A stretch of 20,211 nt of DNA, taken from positions 1 through 20,211 of the forward strand of contig CANFIL010000007.1 in NCBI GenBank assembly GCA_947447095.1, read 5' to 3'. Below, one piece after another: positions 5,976-15,096 of the stretch (its first letter is position 1; every line of letters starts with the position of its first letter). Origin of the DNA: Actinomycetota bacterium (GTDB lineage: Bacteria > Actinomycetota > Actinomycetes > S36-B12 > UBA5976). Under the pieces are notes generated by a model, which saw nothing but the letters and a program-made list of their open reading frames with translations, did no database searches and had not been told where the DNA came from. The position numbers were made by a program, and so were the translations under genes.

Positions 5976-7793
5976 ATGAAAAGACTCACTGGGCTTGACG
6001 GCCTACGTGGCATCGCCGTCATCGCAGTTGTTCTCTACCACGCTGATCTGGGCATTGTTTCGGGCGGATTCCTCGGCGTAGACGTTTTTTTCGTCTTGTC
6101 GGGCTTCCTCATCACCACAATCTTGCTTGACGAAGTACTTGTCACCGGAACCATTGATCGAGCCAACTTTTACATCCGTCGCATTCGTCGATTGTTCCCT
6201 GCGCTGATTGTCGTACTCATTGCTGCAATTATTTCTGCAGGGTTCTGGGCACATGATGCGGCTTACGGAGTGCGTCGCGATTTGCCTTGGGCTTTAACTT
6301 TTGTATTGAACTGGTCGTATCTGTTTTTCAACCAGTCATACTTTGTCAATCTTTCTCGCCCTCCACTGCTGCAGCATTTGTGGTCACTGTCAATTGAAGA
6401 GCAGTTCTACGTGGTCTGGCCACTACTGCTCGTTGCTCTCAGTCGGGTTCGAAGAATTAACGTTCGTGCCTTGATTTTCTCGGTTGCAGCTCTCGGCGCT
6501 ATCGCATCAACGCTGTGGATGCGCCACCTTGCAATTGTGAATGGATTCCCTGTCCCCAACGATCCGAGTCGACTGTACTTCGGAACTGATACTCATGCCA
6601 TGGGACTTCTCGTGGGATGTGCCCTGGCTGCAGTTTGGGATAGAAAGAAACTGAACACGTACCTCACGCCAGATCGCCGAACGATTCTTAATGCGCTGGG
6701 TGTTGCATCAACATTTGGACTTGGTTACTTCTTAGTTCGCGTTGCACAGTTCGATGAGGCTCTGTACCGCGGTGGCTTCTTAGTGCTTAGCGTGATCGTT
6801 GCCGCACTCATTGTCGTCACTTCTCATCCAGCGTTGCGATTCGCGGCAATTTACGGCAACCCTGTTCTGCGGTGGTTTGGTGATCGCTCGTATGGGATCT
6901 ATTTGTGGCATTGGCTCGTCTTCATGTTGTTACGTCCATCAATAGATGTGCAGTGGCCAGATGAAATCACACATGTTGTCCGAATTGCGCTCGTCCTCAT
7001 CATTGCTGAGTTGTCGTACCGCTACCTTGAACTGCCTATTCGCGGCGGCGTTCTCGGGCGAACCATCACAACGTGGCAGCTTTCCGGAGTGCCCAAACCA
7101 ACGGTCTTCATGGGTGTCGTCACGACAATTATTGCGGTGACTTTTGTCGGCGCCACAGCTCGCGTGCTTCAGGCACCAATGCCTACCGCTGCAAACACCG
7201 CAGCATTCGGTGGGCTGACTGCCATTGATGAGGATCCAACGCCTGAACCGTCACTTTCACCTAGCCCTTCGCCGTCAGCTACACAATCAGAAATTCCAAT
7301 TCCAAAACCCTCACCAAGCATCAAGCCAAAGCCACTTGTTGTGTTTGGTGACTCAGTAATGCTGGGTAGTCGCGTGCAACTAAAAGAAACCCTCGGCAAA
7401 ATTGCGATTGATGCTGCTGTTGGTCGTCAGCCCTCAGAGATCGCAAAACGCATTACATTGCGAAGGAAAGAAAATCGGCTGGGCCAAGACATTGTCGTGC
7501 ACATGGGAACAAACGGAATCGTAACCGAGGCCGATCTCAAACCAATCTTGGATTCGTTGAGTGACCGTCGACGTGTGGTTGTCGTCAATGTGCAAGTACC
7601 TCGAGTTTGGATGAAGCCATCAAACAAAGTGATTAATTCACTCGTAAAGAACTATCCGAATGTCAGATTGGTCGACTGGTACACAGCATCCAAAGGACAC
7701 CGTGGATATTTCGTTGCCGACGGGGTGCACCTAACATTCAAGGGCGCCCACGTAATGGCAACGTTAATCAAACAAGCCCTAGAGGCCGACTAA
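5976..7793 (+). CDS. Acyltransferase-3 (OafA/YrhL type) fused to an SGNH esterase-like domain
   Basis: A 605-residue membrane O-acyltransferase, likely adding acetyl or another acyl group to an envelope glycan. Residues ~1-395 form about 10-11 membrane segments of the Acyl_transf_3 family: LDGLRGIA with Arg11, YHAD with His22, FYIRRIRRLFPAL (65-77), LWSLSIEEQFYVVWP (135-149), RSYGIYLWHW (304-313). A Pro/Ser-rich linker (~420-452) leads to an SGNH domain with GDS (Ser460), GTN (Asn513) and DGVH (Asp582, His585), so the catalytic set is intact. By family analogy the membrane part moves the acyl group across the membrane and the SGNH part transfers it. It starts at ATG 5976 behind GGTGGA, is divergent from tatD, and its stop overlaps that of metG by 4 nt. 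The acceptor is unknown; teichoic-acid-like or mycolate-free envelope glycans are possible. Confidence 0.92.
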   Translation: MKRLTGLDGLRGIAVIAVVLYHADLGIVSGGFLGVDVFFVLSGFLITTILLDEVLVTGTIDRANFYIRRIRRLFPALIVVLIAAIISAGFWAHDAAYGVRRDLPWALTFVLNWSYLFFNQSYFVNLSRPPLLQHLWSLSIEEQFYVVWPLLLVALSRVRRINVRALIFSVAALGAIASTLWMRHLAIVNGFPVPNDPSRLYFGTDTHAMGLLVGCALAAVWDRKKLNTYLTPDRRTILNALGVASTFGLGYFLVRVAQFDEALYRGGFLVLSVIVAALIVVTSHPALRFAAIYGNPVLRWFGDRSYGIYLWHWLVFMLLRPSIDVQWPDEITHVVRIALVLIIAELSYRYLELPIRGGVLGRTITTWQLSGVPKPTVFMGVVTTIIAVTFVGATARVLQAPMPTAANTAAFGGLTAIDEDPTPEPSLSPSPSPSATQSEIPIPKPSPSIKPKPLVVFGDSVMLGSRVQLKETLGKIAIDAAVGRQPSEIAKRITLRRKENRLGQDIVVHMGTNGIVTEADLKPILDSLSDRRRVVVVNVQVPRVWMKPSNKVINSLVKNYPNVRLVDWYTASKGHRGYFVADGVHLTFKGAHVMATLIKQALEAD

Positions 7794-9376
7794 ATACTTT
7801 CTGGCTCTTCAATGCGAGGGAAAAGTGTTTCACCCTTAGTGATTGCAACGCCTGGCTTCAGTTGGCCCCAACGAGCGACATCATTGTGAACAAATTCGAT
7901 ACCGGACTCGACGGCACCAATGTCTGACCACAATTGAGCCATTGACTTGGGCATGATCGCGCCGTACAACACCGCAATGCCGCGAAGCGACTCACAGATT
8001 GTGTAAAGAATTGTCGCAAGCCGTTCGTTGTTTGCTTCGTCTTTAGCTACTACCCAAGGCTCTTGTTCGGTGACATACAGATTTACCGCATCAATGAATT
8101 CCTTGACCGCAACGATTCCATTTTGGAAATCAAAATCACGAACTCGTGCATCTGCTTGTGCTGCAGTCTTAACCAACAACTCTTGAATAAAGCGATCGGC
8201 TTCGGTGTATTCCGACGGCGCAGGAAGCGTGCCATCGAAATACTTCCCAACCATGGCTTCAACTCGGCTAGCCAAATTGCCCAGGCCATTTGCAAGCTCA
8301 GAGGTGTAACGCGCAACGAGGTCTTCCCAAGAGAATGAACCGTCTTGACCAAAGATGATGGCGCGCATGAAGTAGTAACGAAACGCGTCTGACCCGACGA
8401 GATTTACGATGCTGTCAGCCGAGATACCCGTGAGCTTGCTCTTGCTCATCTTCTCGCCGCCAACTAGAAGCCAGCCATGCGCAAACACGCACTTGGGTAA
8501 TGGCAATCCAGCTGCCATCAACATCGCTGGCCAGATCACAGCATGGAAACGAAGAATGTCCTTGCCAACGAGATGTACATCGGCTGGCCATGTCTCAGCG
8601 AATTTCTTCGCACCATCAGATCCGGGTTCATCACCAAGTCCAACTGCGGTTGCATAGTTCAACAACGCATCGAACCACACGTAGACAACTTGTGACGGAT
8701 CCCAAGGAACGTCAATGCCCCAATCGAATGTGGAACGTGAAATTGAAAGATCAAGTAATCCAGATCGAAGTAGCGACATCACTTCGTTGTATGCCGACTC
8801 GGGACGAATTGCCTTCGGATTTGCCTCGTAATGTGCGATGAGCTTGTCGGTAAATTGCGACAACGTGAAGAACCAATTTGATTCACTGACAGTTTCAACT
8901 GGCTTGGAGTGAATCGGGCAGCAATCTTCACCCGCGTCATTCTTAATCAAGTCGCCAGGAAGCTTGAACTCCTCACAACCAACGCAGTACGGGCCTTCGT
9001 AAGCACCTTCGACAATGAAGCCTGCGTCCTTGAGCTGCGTTAGAAAGCGCTGGACCCGTTCCATGTGTCGTGGCTGGGTCGTGCGAATGAAATCATCGTT
9101 AGCAACATCAATAGTTTTGAGAACCGGAATCCATGCGTCGGCAACTAATTTGTCGGCCCAATCCTGAGGGGCAACGCCATTTGCTTCCGCTGTTCGCATA
9201 ACTTTTTGACCGTGCTCGTCGGTACCAGTGAGGAACCATACATTTTCGCCAGCCATACGATGCCAACGCGTCATGACATCGCCAGCAACCGTCGTGTAAG
9301 CGTGCCCGATATGAGGCGCGTCATTGACGTAGTAAATCGGCGTCGTTAAATAGAACGCCTTTGCTGAATCAGTCAT
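7790..9376 (-). CDS. metG: Methionyl-tRNA synthetase
   Basis: Class I aminoacyl-tRNA synthetase charging tRNA-Met, 528 residues. The signatures are PHIGHAY (HIGH at 22-25) and GEKMSKS (KMSKS at 309-313). A connective-peptide zinc site is suggested by Cys131-x2-Cys134 and Cys152-Cys153-x2-His156. FLTGTDEHGQK, WFDALLNY and VHLVGKDILRFH are also typical. The length indicates that the C-terminal EMAP/Trbp-like tRNA-binding extension found in longer MetG proteins is absent. It starts at ATG 9376 with TAGAAT 6 nt upstream and no SD; it is followed by nothing on its strand because its stop overlaps the acyltransferase stop. rsmI ends 33 bp upstream. Confidence 0.97.
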   Translation of the reverse strand: MTDSAKAFYLTTPIYYVNDAPHIGHAYTTVAGDVMTRWHRMAGENVWFLTGTDEHGQKVMRTAEANGVAPQDWADKLVADAWIPVLKTIDVANDDFIRTTQPRHMERVQRFLTQLKDAGFIVEGAYEGPYCVGCEEFKLPGDLIKNDAGEDCCPIHSKPVETVSESNWFFTLSQFTDKLIAHYEANPKAIRPESAYNEVMSLLRSGLLDLSISRSTFDWGIDVPWDPSQVVYVWFDALLNYATAVGLGDEPGSDGAKKFAETWPADVHLVGKDILRFHAVIWPAMLMAAGLPLPKCVFAHGWLLVGGEKMSKSKLTGISADSIVNLVGSDAFRYYFMRAIIFGQDGSFSWEDLVARYTSELANGLGNLASRVEAMVGKYFDGTLPAPSEYTEADRFIQELLVKTAAQADARVRDFDFQNGIVAVKEFIDAVNLYVTEQEPWVVAKDEANNERLATILYTICESLRGIAVLYGAIMPKSMAQLWSDIGAVESGIEFVHNDVARWGQLKPGVAITKGETLFPRIEEPESI

Positions 9377-9382
9377 AGGTCA

Positions 9383-9388
9383 ATTCTA
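9383..9388 (-). promoter_or_regulatory. Putative leaderless -10 element of metG
   Basis: TAGAAT on the minus strand, 6 nt before ATG 9376, in the 33-bp gap behind rsmI. It is the closest of these elements to TATAAT. Confidence 0.5.
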
Positions 9389-9409
9389 GGGACTTGAACT
9401 GGGTTGGCT

Positions 9410-10261
9410 TTACTTCGATTGATTTCGGTGAGCAATGACAGCGTCATAGACCTCACGCTTAGGCACATGGAGTTCGTGAGCCACGTCCGCGATGGCATCA
9501 CGCTGCGAGATTCCGAGGTCCACACGAGCGGCAACGAGCTCGATCCAATCGGCTTGTGACGTCACATTTTCGGCACTTGAACCATGCAGCACAATCGTGA
9601 TCTCACCTAGAATTTCTCGGTCGGACCATGCAACCAATTCAGATAAGGATCCTCGGACTACTTCTTCATACGTCTTTGTGAGTTCGCGGCATACAACGAC
9701 TTGACGCTCGCCTCCCAAAACTTCACTCATATCGACCAGGGTTTCGGCCAAGCGATGTGGCGCCTCAAAAAACACCATCGTGCGTGGCTCGAGCGCAATC
9801 GCCTGAAGTTGCGCTTTGCGTTCGCCAGATTTGCGCGGCAAGAAACCTTCAAAGGTAAATCGATCAACCGGTAATCCGCTCACAGCCAGAGCCGACAGCA
9901 CAGCAGATGGGCCAGGAATCACAGATACGCGCACGTTTTGCGCTATCGCCTCTCTCACAATGCGGTAGCCAGGATCAGACACTGAAGGCATTCCAGCATC
10001 GGTAATCACAACAATTGTTGCTCCCTGCGCAGCACGGGAAACGAGTTCGGCACTCTTCGCTTCTTCAACAGCGTCATAGAACGACACCAAACTGCCTTCG
10101 GCCCGAATTCCTAGTTCGCGGAACAATCGCACAGCACGACGCGAGTCCTCAGCTGCTACAACATCAGCGTTCTGCAATATCTCAACCAAGCGCGGTGATG
10201 CATCCGCAACGTTTCCAATGGGAGTTGCTGCTAGATATACGATGCCGGTCACAGACTCCAT
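9410..10261 (-). CDS. rsmI: 16S rRNA (cytidine1402-2'-O)-methyltransferase
   Basis: Tetrapyrrole-methylase-fold SAM enzyme that 2'-O-methylates C1402 in the decoding centre of 16S rRNA. It has 283 residues, as usual. Motifs are YLAATPIGN (9-17), VAAEDSRR, TDAGMPSVSDPGY (88-99), VIPGPSAVLSALAVSGL (114-130), FEGFLPRK and FFEAPHR. The C-terminal part carries the RsmI extension ending in KREVYDAVIAHR. ATG 10261 is preceded by TAGGGAAAG, a modest SD. It is divergent from pmt with only 31 bp between the starts, the same pairing as Rv1003/Rv1002c in M. tuberculosis. Confidence 0.96.
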   Translation of the reverse strand: MESVTGIVYLAATPIGNVADASPRLVEILQNADVVAAEDSRRAVRLFRELGIRAEGSLVSFYDAVEEAKSAELVSRAAQGATIVVITDAGMPSVSDPGYRIVREAIAQNVRVSVIPGPSAVLSALAVSGLPVDRFTFEGFLPRKSGERKAQLQAIALEPRTMVFFEAPHRLAETLVDMSEVLGGERQVVVCRELTKTYEEVVRGSLSELVAWSDREILGEITIVLHGSSAENVTSQADWIELVAARVDLGISQRDAIADVAHELHVPKREVYDAVIAHRNQSK

Positions 10262-10280
10262 CTTTCCCTATCTCTGCCTG

Positions 10281-10286
10281 TACCGT
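10281..10286 (+). promoter_or_regulatory. Putative leaderless -10 element of pmt
   Basis: TACCGT ends 6 nt before the GTG start at 10293. It lies in the 31-bp gap to the divergent rsmI, which leaves no room for a longer leader. Confidence 0.45.
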
Positions 10287-10292
10287 TGACGT

Positions 10293-11783
10293 GTGACGAT
10301 CATCGAGGACTTTGACGCTCAGCCTGAACCCGTTGGTTCGCGCGCTATGCACGATGACCTCATGATTACAGAGCCGCCACAAGCCGGCTGGGCAGGCTGG
10401 TCTGGCCCACTTTTTGCCACCGCGGTTGGAGCGGCGCTGCGGTTACCCCACCTCGGTACTCCGCACGCTTTGATATTTGATGAAACCTATTACGTCAAAG
10501 ATGGGCTGTCGCTCATCACGTTTGGTTACGAACGCAAAGCCATCGATGGAGCAGATGAAGCACTCCTCGGGGGCAGCACTGACATCTTTCAACCAGATGC
10601 CTCGTATGTAGTTCACCCGCCACTCGGAAAGTGGATCATTGGATTCGGGGAACACGTCTTTGGAGCAACGCCTTTTGGCTGGCGCATCATGATGGCGATT
10701 TTAGGAATAGCTAGCATTCTCATCACCGCTCGCGTCGCACGACGGCTGACACATTCAAATGTGATTGGAACAACTGCCGGATTATTACTTGCGCTCGATG
10801 GCCTTCACATCACCATGAGTCGCACGGCATTGCTAGATACTCCGCTAAGTTTCTTTATTATTTGCGCTTTTGCATGCTTGATCATTGATCGCGATCGCAC
10901 TCGCACACGTACTCAAGACTCACATGGCATTCGAATGCCCCGCGTATGGATGACAGTATTTCTCGGTCTATCAATTGCAACAAAATGGAGTGGCGCATAC
11001 TTTGCTATCGCCTTCGTTTCATTGATGCTCTTTTGGGATTGGCAGGAGCGACATAGCCGCAACGAAGAGAAGGCGATCACGACTTGGCTTAGTCGAGACC
11101 TCGCGCCAGCACTCCTCATGCCCATCACAATGGTCGCTATTTACTTAAGTTCATGGGTGGGTTGGTTCCGAACGACCGGCGGCTGGAATCGTAATGGAGA
11201 TGGAATTTCTTTCTTGCCACAACCACTAGCCGCGTTGTTGCACTATCACCACGACATGTACAACTTTCACACTAGTTTGACCAGTGAGCACAGTTACAAA
11301 GCCAATCCGCTTGGTTGGCCATTAATGATCCGTCCGACAAGTTTCTTTTACGAGACAGCACCGACCTGTGGTTCGGATAGTTGCTCGCAAGAAGTCATCC
11401 CACTGGGTAACCCACTCATTTGGTGGGGTGGAGCGATTGCCTTGATCTTTATGGTCACTCTGATAGTTCGTCGTAGACACCCTGCAGCACTTCCCATCGT
11501 CGTTGCTTTTCTAGCTGGCTGGCTTCCTTGGGTTTATTACATTCATCGCACAACGTTCACGTTCTACAGTGTTGTCTTCATTCCGTTCACGGTAATTGCA
11601 TTGGCACTTGCACTCCATCTTGTGACACATCGAATTGTGAACGATGACACGTGGAATTGGCAGATGATTGCTGCCTTGTCGGCCGTTGCTTTATTGACCG
11701 CCTTTTTCTATCCAATTTTGACTGGACAGTCGCTCACGTATGACATGTGGCAATTGCGAATGTGGCTTCCGAGCTGGGTTTAG
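10293..11783 (+). CDS. pmt: Polyprenyl-phosphate-mannose:protein O-mannosyltransferase (GT39/PMT)
   Basis: A 496-residue polytopic glycosyltransferase that moves mannose from polyprenyl-phosphomannose to Ser/Thr of exported proteins on the outer face of the membrane. The first extracytoplasmic loop contains FDETYYVKDG with the catalytic-type Asp63-Glu64 pair and HPPLGKW (108-114). About ten further hydrophobic segments follow. A conserved cysteine pair lies in TCGSDSC, and the C-terminal PMT_4TMC region contains LPWVYYIHRTTFTFY. The GTG start at 10293 fits the leaderless element; an internal ATG would shorten only the cytoplasmic N-terminus. It is orthologous in position to Rv1002c. Possible clients include secreted proteins such as the G5 protein, but that is inference. 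The stop overlaps copA by 4 nt. Confidence 0.95.
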   Translation: MTIIEDFDAQPEPVGSRAMHDDLMITEPPQAGWAGWSGPLFATAVGAALRLPHLGTPHALIFDETYYVKDGLSLITFGYERKAIDGADEALLGGSTDIFQPDASYVVHPPLGKWIIGFGEHVFGATPFGWRIMMAILGIASILITARVARRLTHSNVIGTTAGLLLALDGLHITMSRTALLDTPLSFFIICAFACLIIDRDRTRTRTQDSHGIRMPRVWMTVFLGLSIATKWSGAYFAIAFVSLMLFWDWQERHSRNEEKAITTWLSRDLAPALLMPITMVAIYLSSWVGWFRTTGGWNRNGDGISFLPQPLAALLHYHHDMYNFHTSLTSEHSYKANPLGWPLMIRPTSFFYETAPTCGSDSCSQEVIPLGNPLIWWGGAIALIFMVTLIVRRRHPAALPIVVAFLAGWLPWVYYIHRTTFTFYSVVFIPFTVIALALALHLVTHRIVNDDTWNWQMIAALSAVALLTAFFYPILTGQSLTYDMWQLRMWLPSWV

Positions 11784-13969
11784 CTTTCAAGCGATGTAAA
11801 GCTTCGAAGGCGCAAACTATTTGTGACGACGAAAACGCTTGAGAATGCCATTGCTGCCGAGGCTACGATCGGACCCAAACGGCCACTCATAGCTAGTGGA
11901 ATTGCTGCAACGTTATATGCGAAAGCCCAGAAAAGGTTCAACCGAATCGTGCGCATAGTTGCTCGCGAAAGTGAAATCGCATCAACCGCTGCCGCCATCG
12001 TTGAACGCATGAGAACTATGTCAGCAGCACTCGCAGCAACATCAGTTCCAGATGCCATCGCCAAACTTAAATGAGCTTTCGCCAGAGCAGCCGCATCATT
12101 CACGCCGTCGCCAACCATGGCAACCACGCGACCCGCTTGTTGTGCGTCTGCTACTAGTTCAAGCTTGCCTTGAGGCGTGCAACCCGAATGAAGTTCGGTA
12201 ATCCCCAGCGCCGATCCAACAGCTAAAACGGCAGCTTCGTGATCTCCCGAAACAATGACTGGGGTGATTCCCATTCGTCGCAATTGATTCACTGCATTGG
12301 CCGTCGTGTCTCGAAGAGCATCGGACAATGCAATTACCGCAACCGCATAAGCATCGCGGTACACCACGACGACACTCTGTCCGCGGGTGACAAATTCTTC
12401 GTAGGAAGTGCGCAATTGCCCATCAGGTAATCCCAGCCAAGCGACCGAACCAATGACGCAGGGGTGGCCTAAAACTTTTCCTTGAATGCCGCGGCCAGCA
12501 ACGGTAATGACGTGTGTGGCCTCGATCGATTCAACGCCAAAATCTTTCGCCCGCGCAACGAGAGCGGTCGCAATTGGGTGTGCTGCTGTGACTTCTAGTG
12601 CATACACAATTGGCCAAAGTTCTTCGTCCGGTATCGAGCTTTCGACATCCGTAACAGTCATGGTGCCTTGCGTGAGTGTGCCGGTTTTGTCCAACATGAT
12701 CGTGTCGACTTTGTCACTTGATTCAAGCGCGCTGGCACCGCGAATCAAAATACCCAACTGGGCTCCCCTGCCAGTGCCCACCAAAAGCGCAGTTGGGGTG
12801 GCCAACCCGAGTGCACATGGACAGGCGATGACTAGAACTGCGATGCCGGTCGTCATTGCCAAACCTGCATCGTGGGAATGAATGAACCAACCAATAGCGG
12901 TCACCAACGCTATTGCGAGCACGATCGGAACAAAAACTGCTGACACTTGATCAACAATCTTTGTGACCTTTGCCTTACTTCCCTGTGCCTGATGCACCAA
13001 CCGTGAGATACCCGATAAGACACTGTCTCGCTCAATTGCCGAAACTTGAATCGTGAGTACGCCATCGAGTAACACGGTTGCCCCGATCACATTCGAGCCA
13101 GGGCTGACAACTTGTGCGGCAGATTCCCCGGTGATCAAGGACTTGTCTACATGCCCAGTCCCGGTGAGGACCACACCGTCAACAGGTATTTGTGAGCCAG
13201 CAGAAACGTGAACCACGTCATTGACAATGACTTTTTCGATCGGAGTTGTCACTAGTTCACTGCCATGCATCACGACCGCTTGCTGCGGATTGAGGCTCGC
13301 AAGATGTTCGAGTGCGGCAAGCGATTGTTCGCGGGCTCGAGATTCTAAAAACTTTCCGAGCAATACCAGCGTCGTCACCGAAACGGTAACTTCAAAGTAC
13401 AAATCTGGCATCGAGCTACTCGCGTGCGGGAGCCATTGCATAGGCATAGTCATTCCGAGCATTCCGCTATCGGTGAAGAGCAGCGCCCACATTGACCATA
13501 CGTAAGCAACGGTTACGCCGATGCTGATCAAGGTATCCATTGTGACTTGGCCGTGACGTCCATTGATGAATGTTGCTCGGTGAAAAGGCCACGCTCCCCA
13601 TATCACGACAGGTGTTGCCAAAAGCGCTTGCGCCCACTGCCATCCAGAAAATTGGAAATTCGTGACCATCGACACCGTCATCATCGGAATAGCAATGGCA
13701 GCAGAAACGATAAATCGAAGTCGTAATGCGCTGTGTGAAGCAGGAGTTCGTTCATCAGAACGAGGAGCTGCTGTATAGCCCGTTTTTTCAACTGCAGCGA
13801 TGAGTTGTTCGTCGGTAACGTGCGAACCTGCTTGCACAATTGCAGTACCGGTGGCGTAATTCACGGACGCATTAACGCCGTCGATCTTTTCAAGCGCGCG
13901 TTCGACTCGACGTGAGCACGAAGCACAAGTCATGCCACCTACGCTGAGTTCAACTTCACGTGCTGACAT
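11780..13969 (-). CDS. copA: Copper-exporting P1B-type ATPase
   Basis: A 729-residue heavy-metal P-type ATPase, most likely exporting Cu(I) from the cytoplasm. One N-terminal HMA domain has GMTCASC (12-18). The core shows TGES (280-283) in the actuator, CPC (383-385) in the transport helix, DKTGT (427-431) with phosphorylated Asp427, His464-Pro465 in the nucleotide domain, and GDGVND (620-625). YN (685-686) and MAFSS (707-711) in the last helices are the Cu(I)-type ligand set. A Met-rich external loop lies near 168-178. Upstream copZ overlaps by 1 nt (TAATG), so the two are translationally coupled. No copper-responsive repressor gene is in the window. Confidence 0.96.
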   Translation of the reverse strand: MSAREVELSVGGMTCASCSRRVERALEKIDGVNASVNYATGTAIVQAGSHVTDEQLIAAVEKTGYTAAPRSDERTPASHSALRLRFIVSAAIAIPMMTVSMVTNFQFSGWQWAQALLATPVVIWGAWPFHRATFINGRHGQVTMDTLISIGVTVAYVWSMWALLFTDSGMLGMTMPMQWLPHASSSMPDLYFEVTVSVTTLVLLGKFLESRAREQSLAALEHLASLNPQQAVVMHGSELVTTPIEKVIVNDVVHVSAGSQIPVDGVVLTGTGHVDKSLITGESAAQVVSPGSNVIGATVLLDGVLTIQVSAIERDSVLSGISRLVHQAQGSKAKVTKIVDQVSAVFVPIVLAIALVTAIGWFIHSHDAGLAMTTGIAVLVIACPCALGLATPTALLVGTGRGAQLGILIRGASALESSDKVDTIMLDKTGTLTQGTMTVTDVESSIPDEELWPIVYALEVTAAHPIATALVARAKDFGVESIEATHVITVAGRGIQGKVLGHPCVIGSVAWLGLPDGQLRTSYEEFVTRGQSVVVVYRDAYAVAVIALSDALRDTTANAVNQLRRMGITPVIVSGDHEAAVLAVGSALGITELHSGCTPQGKLELVADAQQAGRVVAMVGDGVNDAAALAKAHLSLAMASGTDVAASAADIVLMRSTMAAAVDAISLSRATMRTIRLNLFWAFAYNVAAIPLAMSGRLGPIVASAAMAFSSVFVVTNSLRLRSFTSLES

Positions 13970-14175
13970 TAGGGAAGAACTAACTCGTAACCTGCTTCGT
14001 CAACGGCTGCTGCGACTTCGGCGATCGCCAATTCTCGAGTGTTTGTCACAGTAACTTCACCAGAGTCCAACGAGATGTCAACCGAAGTGACACCTTCAAG
14101 TGCGAGGAGTTCGTTGGTGACGGCATTAATGCAGTGGTCACAGGTCATCCCAGCAACTTTGTAGGTCGTGGTCAT
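13969..14175 (-). CDS. copZ: CopZ-like copper chaperone (HMA domain)
   Basis: A 68-residue single HMA domain with metal-binding GMTCDHC (Cys12, Cys15) and the typical ferredoxin-like ending DEAGYELV. It should carry Cu(I) to CopA, encoded 1 nt downstream. The longest reading frame would begin at GTG 14187, but that codon is part of the SD (GTGAGGAGC). ATG 14175, 4 nt after GGAG, is therefore preferred; ATG 14178 is also possible but very close to the SD. Confidence 0.92.
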   Translation of the reverse strand: MTTTYKVAGMTCDHCINAVTNELLALEGVTSVDISLDSGEVTVTNTRELAIAEVAAAVDEAGYELVLP

Positions 14176-14195
14176 CATGCTCCTCACTTCTCTTA

Positions 14196-14201
14196 TAACG
14201 C
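14196..14201 (-). promoter_or_regulatory. Putative -10 of the copZ-copA operon
   Basis: The minus-strand sequence GTTATAAGAG contains TATAAG about 20 bp before the copZ ATG, leaving a short leader that holds GAGGAG. No matching -35 is evident; three G-tracts (GGGG, GGG, GGG) lie just upstream. No CsoR-like inverted repeat is apparent. Confidence 0.35.
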
Positions 14202-14279
14202 TACTTGGAACAACCCTATTCCCATCCCCATAACAGAGGCGAAGTGTGGCGTATTAGGTAAGTGAGTGGCTAAGCGAAA

Positions 14280-15026
14280 TTATTCGCCGACAGCGCGTTG
14301 TTCGCGAACGACGTCGTTAGCCTGATTTGCTGCAAGCGCAGCGCGACGTGCTTTCTCCATTGCCAATGCACGAGCTTCTTCAAGACGTTGCTGTGCCAAG
14401 CGAATTCGCTCCGCTCGCTCTTCACGCAACACTGCAGCTTGCTCAAGCATTTCTTGTGCAGTCCAAGGCTTATCGGCTTCGATACCACGAGTGAATGTGC
14501 TTGCGCGATCAGCTGTGACATAGGACGGCAACGGAGACTCGACTGGCTTCCAGGTGCGAGGCGCCGAAGATTGTTGCTGTTTCTGCGGCGTGCGATTTAC
14601 TACGACCGCAGTTTCCGTCGCTGTTGCTACTTGTGCACCAGCATCTGCAGATGGTGAGGCAAATCCTGCGCGCTGAGTTACCGCCGGCTGCTGCTTTGCG
14701 GCCGAAGCAGCAAGAGCGACAAATCCAAGGTTCAACGCGATTGGGATGACTGCCCATACCAACGAGATGTGTCCAGTGATGCCCGCAACGATCGTTGCAA
14801 CGAGAGCGGTGAGGAGCAGCATGAATACACGACGACGACGAATGAACGCGCGTTGACGTGCGGTTGGGGCTTCACGATGTGCCCAGCGCCACTTGGGCTG
14901 CTGGATGGAACCTTCATCAGCGATAAGTTCCGTCTCGAGCTGTTGACGATCATGATTCTTTAAGTAGATCGGCACAAATACCAGTCCCCACATTGCAATC
15001 ACAATGAAATAGAGAAGACCGGTCAT
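14280..15026 (-). CDS. SepX/GlpR-like membrane protein (Rv0996-type), probable cell-division factor
   Basis: A 248-residue membrane protein with no enzymatic motif. Hydrophobic segments lie at ~3-21, 67-84 and 88-108, with a basic RRRRVF stretch before the second. A low-complexity Ala/Gln/Thr region follows (~109-165), then a charged Ala/Arg/Glu-rich helix at ~193-242 that could form a coiled coil. It is the last gene of galU-moeA-rimJ-sepX, the same position as Rv0996 in M. tuberculosis. In Streptomyces the protein in this context is SepX, a septum protein, and in Corynebacterium GlpR, the membrane partner of the gephyrin-like Glp. Assignment rests on position and topology more than on residue motifs. 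TACCGT lies 8 nt before ATG 15026, so it may also be transcribed alone. Confidence 0.7.
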   Translation of the reverse strand: MTGLLYFIVIAMWGLVFVPIYLKNHDRQQLETELIADEGSIQQPKWRWAHREAPTARQRAFIRRRRVFMLLLTALVATIVAGITGHISLVWAVIPIALNLGFVALAASAAKQQPAVTQRAGFASPSADAGAQVATATETAVVVNRTPQKQQQSSAPRTWKPVESPLPSYVTADRASTFTRGIEADKPWTAQEMLEQAAVLREERAERIRLAQQRLEEARALAMEKARRAALAANQANDVVREQRAVGE

Positions 15027-15034
15027 GACTCATT

Positions 15035-15040
15035 ACGGTA
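15035..15040 (-). promoter_or_regulatory. Putative near-leaderless -10 of the sepX-like gene
   Basis: TACCGT on the minus strand, 8 nt before ATG 15026, within the 70-bp gap behind rimJ. It would give a leader of 1-2 nt. Confidence 0.35.
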
Positions 15041-15096
15041 CGGGCAAAATTACTTAAAACCCTGTAACCACGGGGTAAGCCATAGTTCGTGTCGCA

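Noticed and set aside
11782..11803. AGCTTT/AAAGCT inverted repeat just after the pmt stop as a terminator
   Set aside because: Six AT-rich pairs with a 10-nt loop and no T-tract, inside the copA coding end; kept only as supporting context.
14188..14279. Possible CsoR or CueR operator before copZ
   Set aside because: G-tracts are present, but no inverted repeat of the CsoR type and no 19-bp spaced promoter could be made out.
15060..15085. ACCC/GGGT hairpin followed by TTTT after rimJ as a terminator
   Set aside because: A 4-bp stem is too weak to claim.
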